The notes under the pieces were generated by a model. The model searched no databases. It saw only the letters and a list, made by a program, of their open reading frames with translations, and had not been told where the DNA came from. A program made the translations under genes and the position numbers. From Dawidia cretensis (lineage in GTDB: Bacteria; Bacteroidota; Bacteroidia; Cytophagales; Cyclobacteriaceae), in assembly GCF_018598175.1 (NCBI RefSeq), contig NZ_JAHESE010000010.1, forward strand, positions 62,001-126,000: a stretch of DNA of 64,000 nucleotides, read 5' to 3'. This document shows, piece by piece, positions 26,279-34,602 of the stretch. The first letter of the stretch is position 1, and every line of letters begins with the position of its first letter.

Positions 26279-26980
26279 TTATCGTTGAACACTCATTTCA
26301 GCCGCCTCGCCGGTGTAGCGGTCCCAAAGCTCATCCAGCGTATAGCCGGTTTGCTCTTGCCACAGTGCATCTTGAAAGATGCCCATCTGCAGCTTCCGGT
26401 GCAGCGTGTAGACAATTCCCGGTTGAATGCGCTCTTCCATCCATACGAGGAAGCGCGCCGCCACCCGGTACCCTTGCATGTAGTGCTGGCCGATGCGGTA
26501 TGGCGGTAAAGACCACCCCGCGCCGCTGTTGTCAACCCCAAATTTATAACGCGCGTAGTCGGCAATGCCTTCTGTCAGCCAGCCCGGGCACCGTTCCCAC
26601 GGATAGGCCTGAGCAACATGCATGACCTCGTGCGTAACCACGTCGATATCCTCGGGATACGCGTGCAGCCAGCGCGAGCTGAACCGCACGTGGGAACCGC
26701 CTGCTTCGGCCACGCCCGTGTACGCCGTGTCTACGTGAAAATTAACCTGGCGCTCCGCCAGGGGGTTGTACTGCGCCGTCAGCACAGCATACACCTGGAA
26801 AAAGGTCTCGATCATACGATCTTTTACCTTCACATCCAAGGTACTGTCTTCGCTTTCAAATATAAGTGTAAAACCATTGCGATGATACACATCGGGGTGT
26901 TCCTGAGAAAATCCGCAAATACTGGCTCCCAGGCAGACTCCTGCCAGGAAGCCTTTCAGCTTGTTACAAAACGATACCAT
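26279..26980 (-). CDS. Basic secretory protein (BSP)-family putative metallopeptidase
   Basis: A 233-residue secreted protein (signal peptide about 1-25, ending CGFSQ). The domain matches the plant basic secretory protein family: VVTHEVMHVAQAYPW, with HExxH at residues 117-121, then CPGWLTEGIADYARYKFG. The HExxH and downstream Glu in LTEGIADY form a gluzincin-like zinc site. Bacterial members are poorly studied. In this locus, between fucosidase and mannosidases, a role in cutting the protein part of glycoproteins is plausible. The ATG at 26980 gives a good signal peptide; a frame from 27037 would overlap the GH29 gene. Confidence 0.85.
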   Translation of the reverse strand: MVSFCNKLKGFLAGVCLGASICGFSQEHPDVYHRNGFTLIFESEDSTLDVKVKDRMIETFFQVYAVLTAQYNPLAERQVNFHVDTAYTGVAEAGGSHVRFSSRWLHAYPEDIDVVTHEVMHVAQAYPWERCPGWLTEGIADYARYKFGVDNSGAGWSLPPYRIGQHYMQGYRVAARFLVWMEERIQPGIVYTLHRKLQMGIFQDALWQEQTGYTLDELWDRYTGEAAEMSVQR

Positions 26981-27011
26981 AGTGGCGGTAGTAGATTGTC
27001 TCGGTAAACGA

Positions 27012-28433
27012 TTACTTACGCTCGTCGTATACGCCAAATTCCATGATTACAGGTGCGTTGCTAAAACGGTCCACCGAAATACGAACTTTGCCGCCCCAGA
27101 CACGATCAAAACGGTGAATCTTGATCTTATTGGCATTCTCGCCCGCAAAGATTGTCTTCCAAACACCATTGAGCTCGTACTCCAGCTTGTACTGACGAAT
27201 GTTCGGCTGATCCTCGTCGATAATGATCATATTAAAAGGGCGGTCCTTATCCAGCACCACTTCGTACCACGGCGTCTTTACCGTGCCATTCGACCTCCAG
27301 CCCGTGCTGAAGTCGTCGTCGTTGGCAAAGTCCATGATCCACATGTCATCGCTCCAGCTGGCATTGGTGGGCTGGCCTTTGGCAATGTTGGAAGAAATGA
27401 TCGGCGCATCACTCGGCGGCAGCAGCGACAAGGGACCTTCGTGTTTCCACAGCTTGCCAATTTCTTTTAACCCTGCCAGGGCATTGTTGTCGATCAAACC
27501 GTCGCGGTTAGGCGCCACGTTCAGAATGAAGTTGCAATGCGCCTGGTTAAAGGGCACCAGGTTGTCCTTCACCAAGACGTTTACGTCTTTGATCGCCTCC
27601 GTCGGAAAGCGGCTCTTCCAAAACCACGATGCCTGCAACGGCAAACATGACAGTGCCGGCAGCTTGTTGGCCTCTTTAGAAATATGCTGGCCCGCGCCCT
27701 GCTCATACGACTTGATATCGGTGTAATACAACGCTTCGGCTGGATACTTGGCAGCGTTCAGGTCCATCACCAGGCAGTTAGGCTGCAACGTCTTGATGAG
27801 GGTATAGATCTCTTCAAACGGAATGTCGTCATACGAAATACGTGACCAGGGAGCATCCCAGCCATCGATGATCAGCGCCGTGATGTCGCCATAGTTGGTC
27901 AGCAGCTCCGTGAGCTGAGCCTTCACCATCTCGATATGCGTTTTGGTAATGTAGCCCGGGCGCAGCTTGTGGTGCGTGTCCAGGATGGAGTAATACAGCA
28001 TCACCTTCAGGCCGTTGGCACGAAAAGCGTCGGCATATTCTTTTACCACGTCACGTTTCAGCGGGCTGTTCATAACGTTATACGACGTCGTCTTGGTATT
28101 CCAGATAGCAAAGCCGCTGTGGTGTTTTGTTGTCAGACAACCATACGTCATGTTCGCCGATTTAGCCGCCTTGGCCCACGAATCGCAATTTAACTTCGAT
28201 GGGTTAAAGAGGGCCGGCGACGCATCAGGGTCGGCCCAGTCCTGGTCCATATACGTCGGAATGTTGTAGTGTATGAACATGCCAAAGCGAAGATCAACAA
28301 ACTCCTGTTGCAGTTGCGCCAGGCTTCTGGCAGGCGCACTCTTCCTGGCGGTCTGCTGTGCCTGCAAGGCCATGCCGGGCAGCACACACAGCATACAAAC
28401 AAATACAAAGCTTCGTAGGGAGTAACAATTCAT
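27012..28433 (-). CDS. GH29 family alpha-L-fucosidase with C-terminal F5/8-like domain
   Basis: A 473-residue secreted enzyme (signal peptide ending ALQAQ). The GH29 barrel starts DLRFGMFIHYNIPTY and continues YGCLTTKHHSGFAIW; the probable nucleophile is the Asp of ALIIDGWDAPWS. The C-terminal 120 residues look like a discoidin (F5/8 type C) sugar-binding domain (GQPTNASWSDD, DDDFSTGWRSN). It removes fucose from glycan ends. It is preceded by a terminator-like hairpin after the TlpA gene, so it may have its own promoter with the three downstream genes. Confidence 0.92.
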   Translation of the reverse strand: MNCYSLRSFVFVCMLCVLPGMALQAQQTARKSAPARSLAQLQQEFVDLRFGMFIHYNIPTYMDQDWADPDASPALFNPSKLNCDSWAKAAKSANMTYGCLTTKHHSGFAIWNTKTTSYNVMNSPLKRDVVKEYADAFRANGLKVMLYYSILDTHHKLRPGYITKTHIEMVKAQLTELLTNYGDITALIIDGWDAPWSRISYDDIPFEEIYTLIKTLQPNCLVMDLNAAKYPAEALYYTDIKSYEQGAGQHISKEANKLPALSCLPLQASWFWKSRFPTEAIKDVNVLVKDNLVPFNQAHCNFILNVAPNRDGLIDNNALAGLKEIGKLWKHEGPLSLLPPSDAPIISSNIAKGQPTNASWSDDMWIMDFANDDDFSTGWRSNGTVKTPWYEVVLDKDRPFNMIIIDEDQPNIRQYKLEYELNGVWKTIFAGENANKIKIHRFDRVWGGKVRISVDRFSNAPVIMEFGVYDERK

Positions 28434-28457
28434 GGTGATAGGTTAGACGTAAAGTAT

Positions 28458-28486
28458 AAAAAAGAACAGAGGGCACCAATGCCCTC
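28458..28486 (-). terminator. Terminator-like hairpin between TlpA-like and GH29 genes
   Basis: On the minus strand GAGGGCA-TTGG-TGCCCTC is followed by TGTTCTTTTTT, 16 bp after the TlpA-like stop. It could partly separate the binding/redox genes from the enzyme genes. Confidence 0.65.
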
Positions 28487-28502
28487 CGTATCTATATTTT
28501 TC

Positions 28503-29600
28503 CTAGTGAAAAAGCTCCTCCAGCTTGGCATTTAAGGTTTCGGCTCGCAGATCTCTCGCAATAATCTTGCCATCCGGGCCGATCAGGAAGTTGGCCGGCA
28601 CCGCACGGACACCATATTGCACGGCCGCCTGGTTTTGCCAGCCCTTCAAATCACTGATGTGCACCCACGGCAGCGCATCTTTTTCAATGGCTTTCTTCCA
28701 CGGCTCGGCCTTGCTATCGAGCGATACACCCAAGATGTTAAAACCTTTGCCGTTATACTTTTTATACTGCTCGCGCAGGTTGGGGTTCTCGGCACGGCAC
28801 GGTCCGCACCAGCTGGCCCAGAACTCGAGCAGTACATACTTGCCCTTGTACGACGAAAGTTTCACCGGCTTACCGTCAACATCGTTCATCACAAAATCGA
28901 TATACCCCTTACCCACTTGTGTTGCGCGCAGGTTGGCGATACGCTCGGTGATTTCCTTGGCCTTGGTCGTCTTCTTCAGGGGCTCGGCCAGTTTATTGAA
29001 GATCGCTTGCGACTCGTCCAGGTTCTCCGCGCTGATACAATTCATCAGCTCATTCAAGCTCGCAAAGCTGTTCAGGTGGTCCAGCACAAATTGTTTGCGC
29101 ACGCTCATTTCACCACGGTACATTTTGTCGGCATCTTTCTGCAGGGCTGCCGCTTGCACGGTATCACCCGCAGTGCGCGCCTGTTCGGCCTTGTTATAGA
29201 CCTCCATGACCTTGGCGCGGTATGCCGCGATCTGCGCCTCCAGCTGTGCGTAGTCATTTTGTACCGGCGAGCCTTTTACTTCCAGTTTGTCCAAAGCGTC
29301 GGCTTTGCCCACCAGTTGCAGGTCCATATTCTGTACATAGAATACTTTCTGAAAACGTGCCTCCGGAGAAAAAATGATGGTCATGTCCGCCGGTTCCTGG
29401 ATACGGCCGCGAAATACAAATGAGCCGTCGGTAACGTTTACCGTATCGGCAATGTCTACGCCATTTTCCATGTGGCGCATGATAACGTTGCCTTTCAGGC
29501 CTTCGATCTTGCCAGTAATCACGTAGCCGCGGGGGCTCTGCGCATAGGCGCCCACACCCAGCAGCACCAGCATCGTAACGACAATGAATTTGTTCTTCAT
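28503..29600 (-). CDS. TlpA-like thioredoxin with N-terminal DUF4369
   Basis: A 365-residue secreted protein (signal peptide ending AYAQ). The N-terminal 120 residues match DUF4369 (YVITGKIEGLKGNVIMRH), the middle is helical, and the C-terminal 140 residues are a thioredoxin-fold domain with WASWCGPCRAENPNL. Such proteins act as periplasmic thiol reductases or oxidases. In several Bacteroidota Sus-type loci with DUF4843 and PKD-like lipoproteins a TlpA-like gene is a regular member; its role there is not established. ATG 29600 chosen for the signal peptide. Confidence 0.9.
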   Translation of the reverse strand: MKNKFIVVTMLVLLGVGAYAQSPRGYVITGKIEGLKGNVIMRHMENGVDIADTVNVTDGSFVFRGRIQEPADMTIIFSPEARFQKVFYVQNMDLQLVGKADALDKLEVKGSPVQNDYAQLEAQIAAYRAKVMEVYNKAEQARTAGDTVQAAALQKDADKMYRGEMSVRKQFVLDHLNSFASLNELMNCISAENLDESQAIFNKLAEPLKKTTKAKEITERIANLRATQVGKGYIDFVMNDVDGKPVKLSSYKGKYVLLEFWASWCGPCRAENPNLREQYKKYNGKGFNILGVSLDSKAEPWKKAIEKDALPWVHISDLKGWQNQAAVQYGVRAVPANFLIGPDGKIIARDLRAETLNAKLEELFH

Positions 29601-29729
29601 GTTTTTTAAGTAAGGGTTACAGTATGTAAAAGATTCTGTAAGCACTTTCCGTACGAATATCGCTCGGTTGGGCTACAGTGTAAAACCGGTTATATAAATT
29701 ATCCGTACACCCGCCGGTTTAGCCAGGAG

Positions 29730-30602
29730 TTATTTTGTAGTCAACGCACGGAGTGCACGCACAGGAATCGTTTCCCGCGATACCATCTGCACGTTGTTGT
29801 CGCCATTGTACAGCGATCGTGTCGCCGACACAATGCCAATCACGTTGCCTTTGTCGTCCAGCACGGGCCCACCGCTGGAGCCCTGCGAGAAGTCGGCCGT
29901 GACGCTCATCTTATCACCACCGTTGCGGCGATACCAGCGCGAGACAGTACCTTGCGTAAAAGAGTAAAACATGTTGTGCGGATGACCAATGACGTTGGCA
30001 TCATCGCCCGGCGCCGCATCCGACCCCAGCGGCAACACCGGCAGTTTCTTGCCTTGCGTGTCGATCTTAAAAACAGCAATATCGTCGGCCAGGCTTGCCG
30101 CCAGCACTTCCGTCACGGCATATACCGTGCCATCCGTATCCATCACCACCACCGTTACGTCCGTTTTCTCGTCCGTCGCGTCGCCGCGGAAGATGTGATA
30201 GCTCGTCACAGCAACACCTTCTTCGGCAATCACAAACCCCGAGGCCGCGCGCAGGTGGTCGTTCGGACAATGCGAGCATTTGTACAACGTACCCACCACC
30301 AGCACGCCTTTCCGGCATTGCGCATAAATGTGCGTATCGGGCATCGCTTTCGCCCGAGACTTCGGTAAGGCCACCGTGCATCGTGTCCGGTTCAGCTCTT
30401 CGGCTAGCGTAACGAAGGCCGTTGTCTTGCCTTCGTCCACGAGCCGGCGTGCACCGCGCTCCAGGCTGCCATAGACAAATTCATCGTCGATCACGAGACC
30501 ACCGGCCGTCTCGACCGTACCTTGCGCGCGTACGATCCGGTAGGCCGGAATTACGAGCACCATCACAAAAATCAAAAGGGTAATGCGTCTGTAAACTTTC
30601 AT
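29730..30602 (-). CDS. Trypsin-like serine protease (S1 fold)
   Basis: A 290-residue secreted or membrane-anchored protease with an N-terminal hydrophobic segment (about 5-25). The catalytic triad is visible: His in TSYHIFRG, Asp in ADDIAVFKID and Ser in QGSSGGPVLDD. No PDZ domain follows, unlike DegP. Four Cys, two of them in YKCSHCPN, may form a disulfide or metal site before the triad. It lies between the PKD-like lipoprotein and TlpA-like genes on the same strand, with a hairpin upstream. Role in glycoprotein digestion is inferred. ATG at 30602. Confidence 0.87.
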   Translation of the reverse strand: MKVYRRITLLIFVMVLVIPAYRIVRAQGTVETAGGLVIDDEFVYGSLERGARRLVDEGKTTAFVTLAEELNRTRCTVALPKSRAKAMPDTHIYAQCRKGVLVVGTLYKCSHCPNDHLRAASGFVIAEEGVAVTSYHIFRGDATDEKTDVTVVVMDTDGTVYAVTEVLAASLADDIAVFKIDTQGKKLPVLPLGSDAAPGDDANVIGHPHNMFYSFTQGTVSRWYRRNGGDKMSVTADFSQGSSGGPVLDDKGNVIGIVSATRSLYNGDNNVQMVSRETIPVRALRALTTK

Positions 30603-30757
30603 CTTCTTCACTTCTATTTCAATATCCACAACAGAGATCCCCTCGGGCGATCTCCGCGCCATGATTATTAGTCACCCAACCGGCCGGCATCCCTAAGCCG
30701 GTAATCGCTTTTCCCTACCGTCGAAAACATTCGCACAACCGGAGGAATAAACCGCTA

Positions 30758-30802
30758 TATCTAAAAGAACCAACGCTGTACAAAGGCACAGCGTCGGTTC
30801 TT
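30758..30802 (-). terminator. Hairpin after the PKD-like lipoprotein gene
   Basis: AAGAACC-A-ACGCTGT pairs with ACAGCGT-C-GGTTCTT (15-bp stem, one mismatch, 8-nt loop), starting 14 bp after the stop; TTTTAGATAT follows on the minus strand. The weak T-run suggests partial termination. Confidence 0.6.
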
Positions 30803-30816
30803 CACAGGCAAACAAA

Positions 30817-32250
30817 CTATTTCCGTATAGCCACATCGATCACGTCGCCGTCCAGTCCGTCCAGCGTATACGTAATATTCCCATTTTTACCCGTATCAAT
30901 ATCCAGGTAATACAAAGCCCCTTCCGTACCCGCCAGCAGGACATCTTTGCCGTTGATCTTATCCAGCTTGATCATCGTGACCATCTTGCCGCCGAAGTCG
31001 GCATCCAGCGCCACAAGATCCTGGTTTACGTGGTTGAATTTGTAGATCTTATCGTCGGAATTGAAATACAAATCTTCATAGATCGTACCGACAAACTTCG
31101 TATTCTCGCGAACCAGGCTGCCACCTTTAAACTCCCGTCGATACTTCGGCCGGACGGTTGCTGGATCATGCGAGAAATTGTACTCATATATTTTGCCTGC
31201 ACCGTCACGCGCAAAAGCCAGGGCCACCGAGCTGTTCAGGTGCTCCATCGCAAACATGTCAATGCCGACATTTTTGGGGTCGAAACCTGGACCTGTAGGA
31301 ATCACGTCATAGGTAGTATCTTTATACACAGTAGCCATGTCAAACGTCACGATACGTTTTTTCTTCGTATCAAACGTTATATAGTATTGCGGACCGGGAG
31401 TCTCCGCCCCTGCCAGGATATAATCATCGGCCAGTTCGTAATCACCGGCGGCCGGCAGACCATATTTGCCATAGGTGGGGAACCCATAGAATGTATTGGA
31501 AGTACCTCGATACAGTTTATGATCAATGACACCCGTCGTTACGCCAAAGAAATTTCCAGCCTGAAGGTTGTTGATCGAGAACGACGCCGGCGGATCAAAA
31601 AAGTTATCGCGAATCAGCGAGGCCTTTTTCATTGTGCTGGCGTCGATAATCACACCTGCGTTTTGCGGATCGCCGCTCACAACCCAGTAGTCAATGATGT
31701 TCGTGGGTTGGAACGCCAGGTTCCGGGCCAGCAGTTGTTTGGGCTGCGACGGCAGCGGCTCGCCATTCAGACCTTCGTACAGATTGGGCATGATGGTACC
31801 ATCCGGCTTTACAAAGGCCAGCTGTGCTGCTCCCCCGACATCCGTCAACACGACAGTGCCTAAGCTGAACTCGGTCTTGGCACTGATCTTAAAGTCGTAA
31901 TAGTATTTCAGGTTGTTCGAATTGTCCGTAATCGTCAATGTAGCATCGTACGTACCGGGCACGAGCGAGAACAGCGTTTTCAGCGTCCGTCCTTCAAAGT
32001 ATTGAAAGAACGGCTCGTACGGAAACATGAACTGCCATTTATAGGTCAGCTGATCGGTGCTGGCCAGGCTGTGAATGACCGTGGGTGTGATTTCCAGTGT
32101 GTCCCCCACGATCGCATCGAAGGTAGAGTCAACGAGGTCTTTCACGACGGGAATCTCAACAGTAGTATAATCGTAGCTCCCTTGATCTTCATAGCAGGCA
32201 GCCGTTACGAATAAAAGAACGATAATGGAAAAATATATTCTTGTACGCAT
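30817..32250 (-). CDS. PKD-like family lipoprotein (SusE-position)
   Basis: A 477-residue lipoprotein (lipobox VTAACY, then EDQGSYDYTTVE). An N-terminal PKD-like Ig domain (about 30-125, LTYKWQFMFP, GTYDATLTITDN) precedes a beta-propeller-like region with repeated VDLxxG/YYLDIDTG motifs to the C-terminus. It occupies the place of an outer-surface glycan- or protein-binding subunit in the SusCD complex. It follows the DUF4843 gene by 12 bp. Confidence 0.87.
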   Translation of the reverse strand: MRTRIYFSIIVLLFVTAACYEDQGSYDYTTVEIPVVKDLVDSTFDAIVGDTLEITPTVIHSLASTDQLTYKWQFMFPYEPFFQYFEGRTLKTLFSLVPGTYDATLTITDNSNNLKYYYDFKISAKTEFSLGTVVLTDVGGAAQLAFVKPDGTIMPNLYEGLNGEPLPSQPKQLLARNLAFQPTNIIDYWVVSGDPQNAGVIIDASTMKKASLIRDNFFDPPASFSINNLQAGNFFGVTTGVIDHKLYRGTSNTFYGFPTYGKYGLPAAGDYELADDYILAGAETPGPQYYITFDTKKKRIVTFDMATVYKDTTYDVIPTGPGFDPKNVGIDMFAMEHLNSSVALAFARDGAGKIYEYNFSHDPATVRPKYRREFKGGSLVRENTKFVGTIYEDLYFNSDDKIYKFNHVNQDLVALDADFGGKMVTMIKLDKINGKDVLLAGTEGALYYLDIDTGKNGNITYTLDGLDGDVIDVAIRK

Positions 32251-32262
32251 GGGGAAATCCGT

Positions 32263-33090
32263 TTAATTGAATAACACTTTGCTGTTGTTTTCATCGATAA
32301 AATAATAACGCTTCGCGTCGTTATCCCATCGGATCTTAAACCGGAGGGTGGTCGGGTTAGCCTTGCTGAACAAAACATACTCCTGATCGTCCACAATCGT
32401 GTCGATTTGGTAATCCGGGTTGGATTGCACCCACGTAAAAGGATCTATCAAAAAGCGACGGAACTTGTCCATAATGAACAGGTTGTAGGGAATATTGGCG
32501 CCTTCCATAATCAGGGGAATATTGCCAATAGAAATGAGGTATAGCTGATGTTTTGTACGGGAGTAGTCCATAAACACCGACTCTACCCCAGCCCACCAGT
32601 CTGGTTTCTCCAGCCGGCTGGAAAACACCAGTTTAGCGTACACGCCATACGGCAAGGCTGTAACGAAATCTTCCGTCGGCACAAGCATGAAGTGTACGGC
32701 TACACTCTTATCTTGTAATAGCGTGTCCTGATTATACAGGATCACCGGCACCCGCAGCGTCCCTGAATCTGCCGGAATCATATAGAAATCCTCCAGGGGT
32801 TTGTAATGCAGCCCGGGCGTCGCCGTGCTAAGAGAGTCCTCCAAGACGGTCAGCTTAAAGAGACGGTCGTGGGATACGCGTAAACCCGAAATACGTACAG
32901 GAAGGTATACCGTGTCTGACACTTTCTCGGGTGTATAGGCAAACGAGAAGACAACGCTGTCGCGATCGCTCGTTTCTTCATCGTCGAAGTCGAAATAGAT
33001 ATTGTCAGATGTCTCGTACCGATCGATCTCCACTTCGCCGCAGGAGAACAAGGCACTGGCCACCAACAAGAATAATATGGTTTGTTTCAT
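32263..33090 (-). CDS. DUF4843 domain-containing lipoprotein
   Basis: A 275-residue lipoprotein (lipobox ALFSCG). The beginning EIDRYETSDNIYFDFDD and the later GLHYKPLEDFYMIPADSG and SRTKHQLYLISIG match the DUF4843 family, always found next to SusC/SusD pairs with a PKD-like lipoprotein. Its function is unknown; surface exposure and membership of the SusCD complex are likely. It lies 23 bp after the SusD-like gene. Confidence 0.87.
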   Translation of the reverse strand: MKQTILFLLVASALFSCGEVEIDRYETSDNIYFDFDDEETSDRDSVVFSFAYTPEKVSDTVYLPVRISGLRVSHDRLFKLTVLEDSLSTATPGLHYKPLEDFYMIPADSGTLRVPVILYNQDTLLQDKSVAVHFMLVPTEDFVTALPYGVYAKLVFSSRLEKPDWWAGVESVFMDYSRTKHQLYLISIGNIPLIMEGANIPYNLFIMDKFRRFLIDPFTWVQSNPDYQIDTIVDDQEYVLFSKANPTTLRFKIRWDNDAKRYYFIDENNSKVLFN

Positions 33091-33113
33091 ACGAAAAGAC
33101 GTTAGTGGTTGAA

Positions 33114-34598
33114 TTAATTACGTTGGCCAAAAGCAATCTCGTCGTCCGGCATTGGCAATACGAAGATCTTGTCGGAAGCCGGAATCGCTATTTGCTGCGC
33201 ACCGAGTATGTCGCGATTCAAACGCTTATAAGCATAGAACACCTGGCCCTCGGCAAAGAACTCTTTGCGATACTCTTTCACCAGCTCGCTTAGAAAGACT
33301 TCCCTGGAAGTTTCACCATGAATCTCGGTACCAATGCCTCGGTTGTAGCGCACCTGATTGAAGTAGTTCCAGGCAGTTTCCGGATCGGAATCGAAAGAAC
33401 ACTCCGCCGCGATATAATACATTTCAGTCAGGCGCAGCATGGGCGCAATGAGCGGGTGACGATTGCCGTCGCCATCACGCCTGTACTTTTGCAGGAAAAG
33501 CGCTGTAAATCCGCTTGTAGTACCCTGATTCAACCATTGTTTAAATCGATAGTCTGACGAGCCAACGCTACCCGTCTCGTAGATCAGCGTACCGTCGTCT
33601 ACCAACGTACTCAATGATGTAGGATTCTCATAGAAGTAATTCTCTATATCCCCACCGCGCTTGTCAATGTCCCAGCCAAACAAAACTTCTTTATATGCAA
33701 TGCGGTCTTTTTCCTCATCGGCATCGGCATTAAAATCTTCCTTTGCCGTCCAGGGGAATTTACCCGCGTCGATGACAAGACGTGCATGCGTCAACGCTGC
33801 CGCCTTATCGTTTTTATATAGGTATACACGCGCCAACGCGGCGCATACCGCATAGTAGTTCAGGCGATGACGGCGATTCTGAAGAAACATACGATCCGCC
33901 GTTTCGGTTTCCTTGGCGTCATCAGGGTACCCGACGACATACGTGTCTTTTACGATAGGATCCCACGCTTCCAGCAGATCTTTGGCTTGCTGCAGATCAG
34001 CAATCACTCGCTCTACCAGCTCGGCGCCGGTCGACTGCGGTGTTACAGCATTCGAAAAGATGGTGACATACGGTATCGCCGTTGCGCCCGGATCGCTGAG
34101 ATACGAAGGCGCAAACATGCGGTAAAGATCGAAGTGCAGGTATGCTCGCAACGCCAATGCTTCCCCTTTGATGATGTAAAAATCCGCTTCATTTTGGAAG
34201 ATCGTTTTCTTATCATCGATGCGCTCCAGGATAACGTTCGCATTTGCAATGGCTTTGTACAATCCTTCCCAGATATCGTCGCGTCGCTGTCGAAAATACT
34301 CGTGCGAATAGTCAAACGTCCGGGTCTGCAAATATTGCTTTTCCCAGACAGCGTTTGTATTGGCAGGAGCGTAATAATCCTGGGCGAGCACGTCGGGTGT
34401 GCCGGCCAGCAGCTCATATCCATACAGCTCTCTCGTTATACAGCCCAGGTATACGCCGACTAACGCCTCCATGAATCCCTCCTGTGTGCTGAAGAGCGTT
34501 TCTACCTCCACCTGCGACTTGGGCTTCACGTCCAGGTAGTCCGAGCAGGAGACCATCAAACAAGCCACCATTAACCAACAGAATATATGCTTTTTCAT
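33114..34598 (-). CDS. SusD/RagB family nutrient-binding lipoprotein (glycoprotein locus)
   Basis: A 494-residue lipoprotein (lipobox CLMVSC, then SDYLDVKPKSQVEVETLF). The helical SusD fold with TPR-like repeats is indicated by YYIAAECSFDSDPETAWNYF and VKEYRKEFFAEGQVFYAYKR near the C-terminus. SusD proteins cap the SusC channel and catch the ligand. It starts 4 bp after the SusC stop, and the lipid anchor faces outward in such complexes. Confidence 0.95.
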   Translation of the reverse strand: MKKHIFCWLMVACLMVSCSDYLDVKPKSQVEVETLFSTQEGFMEALVGVYLGCITRELYGYELLAGTPDVLAQDYYAPANTNAVWEKQYLQTRTFDYSHEYFRQRRDDIWEGLYKAIANANVILERIDDKKTIFQNEADFYIIKGEALALRAYLHFDLYRMFAPSYLSDPGATAIPYVTIFSNAVTPQSTGAELVERVIADLQQAKDLLEAWDPIVKDTYVVGYPDDAKETETADRMFLQNRRHRLNYYAVCAALARVYLYKNDKAAALTHARLVIDAGKFPWTAKEDFNADADEEKDRIAYKEVLFGWDIDKRGGDIENYFYENPTSLSTLVDDGTLIYETGSVGSSDYRFKQWLNQGTTSGFTALFLQKYRRDGDGNRHPLIAPMLRLTEMYYIAAECSFDSDPETAWNYFNQVRYNRGIGTEIHGETSREVFLSELVKEYRKEFFAEGQVFYAYKRLNRDILGAQQIAIPASDKIFVLPMPDDEIAFGQRN

Positions 34599-34602
34599 AG
34601 GC

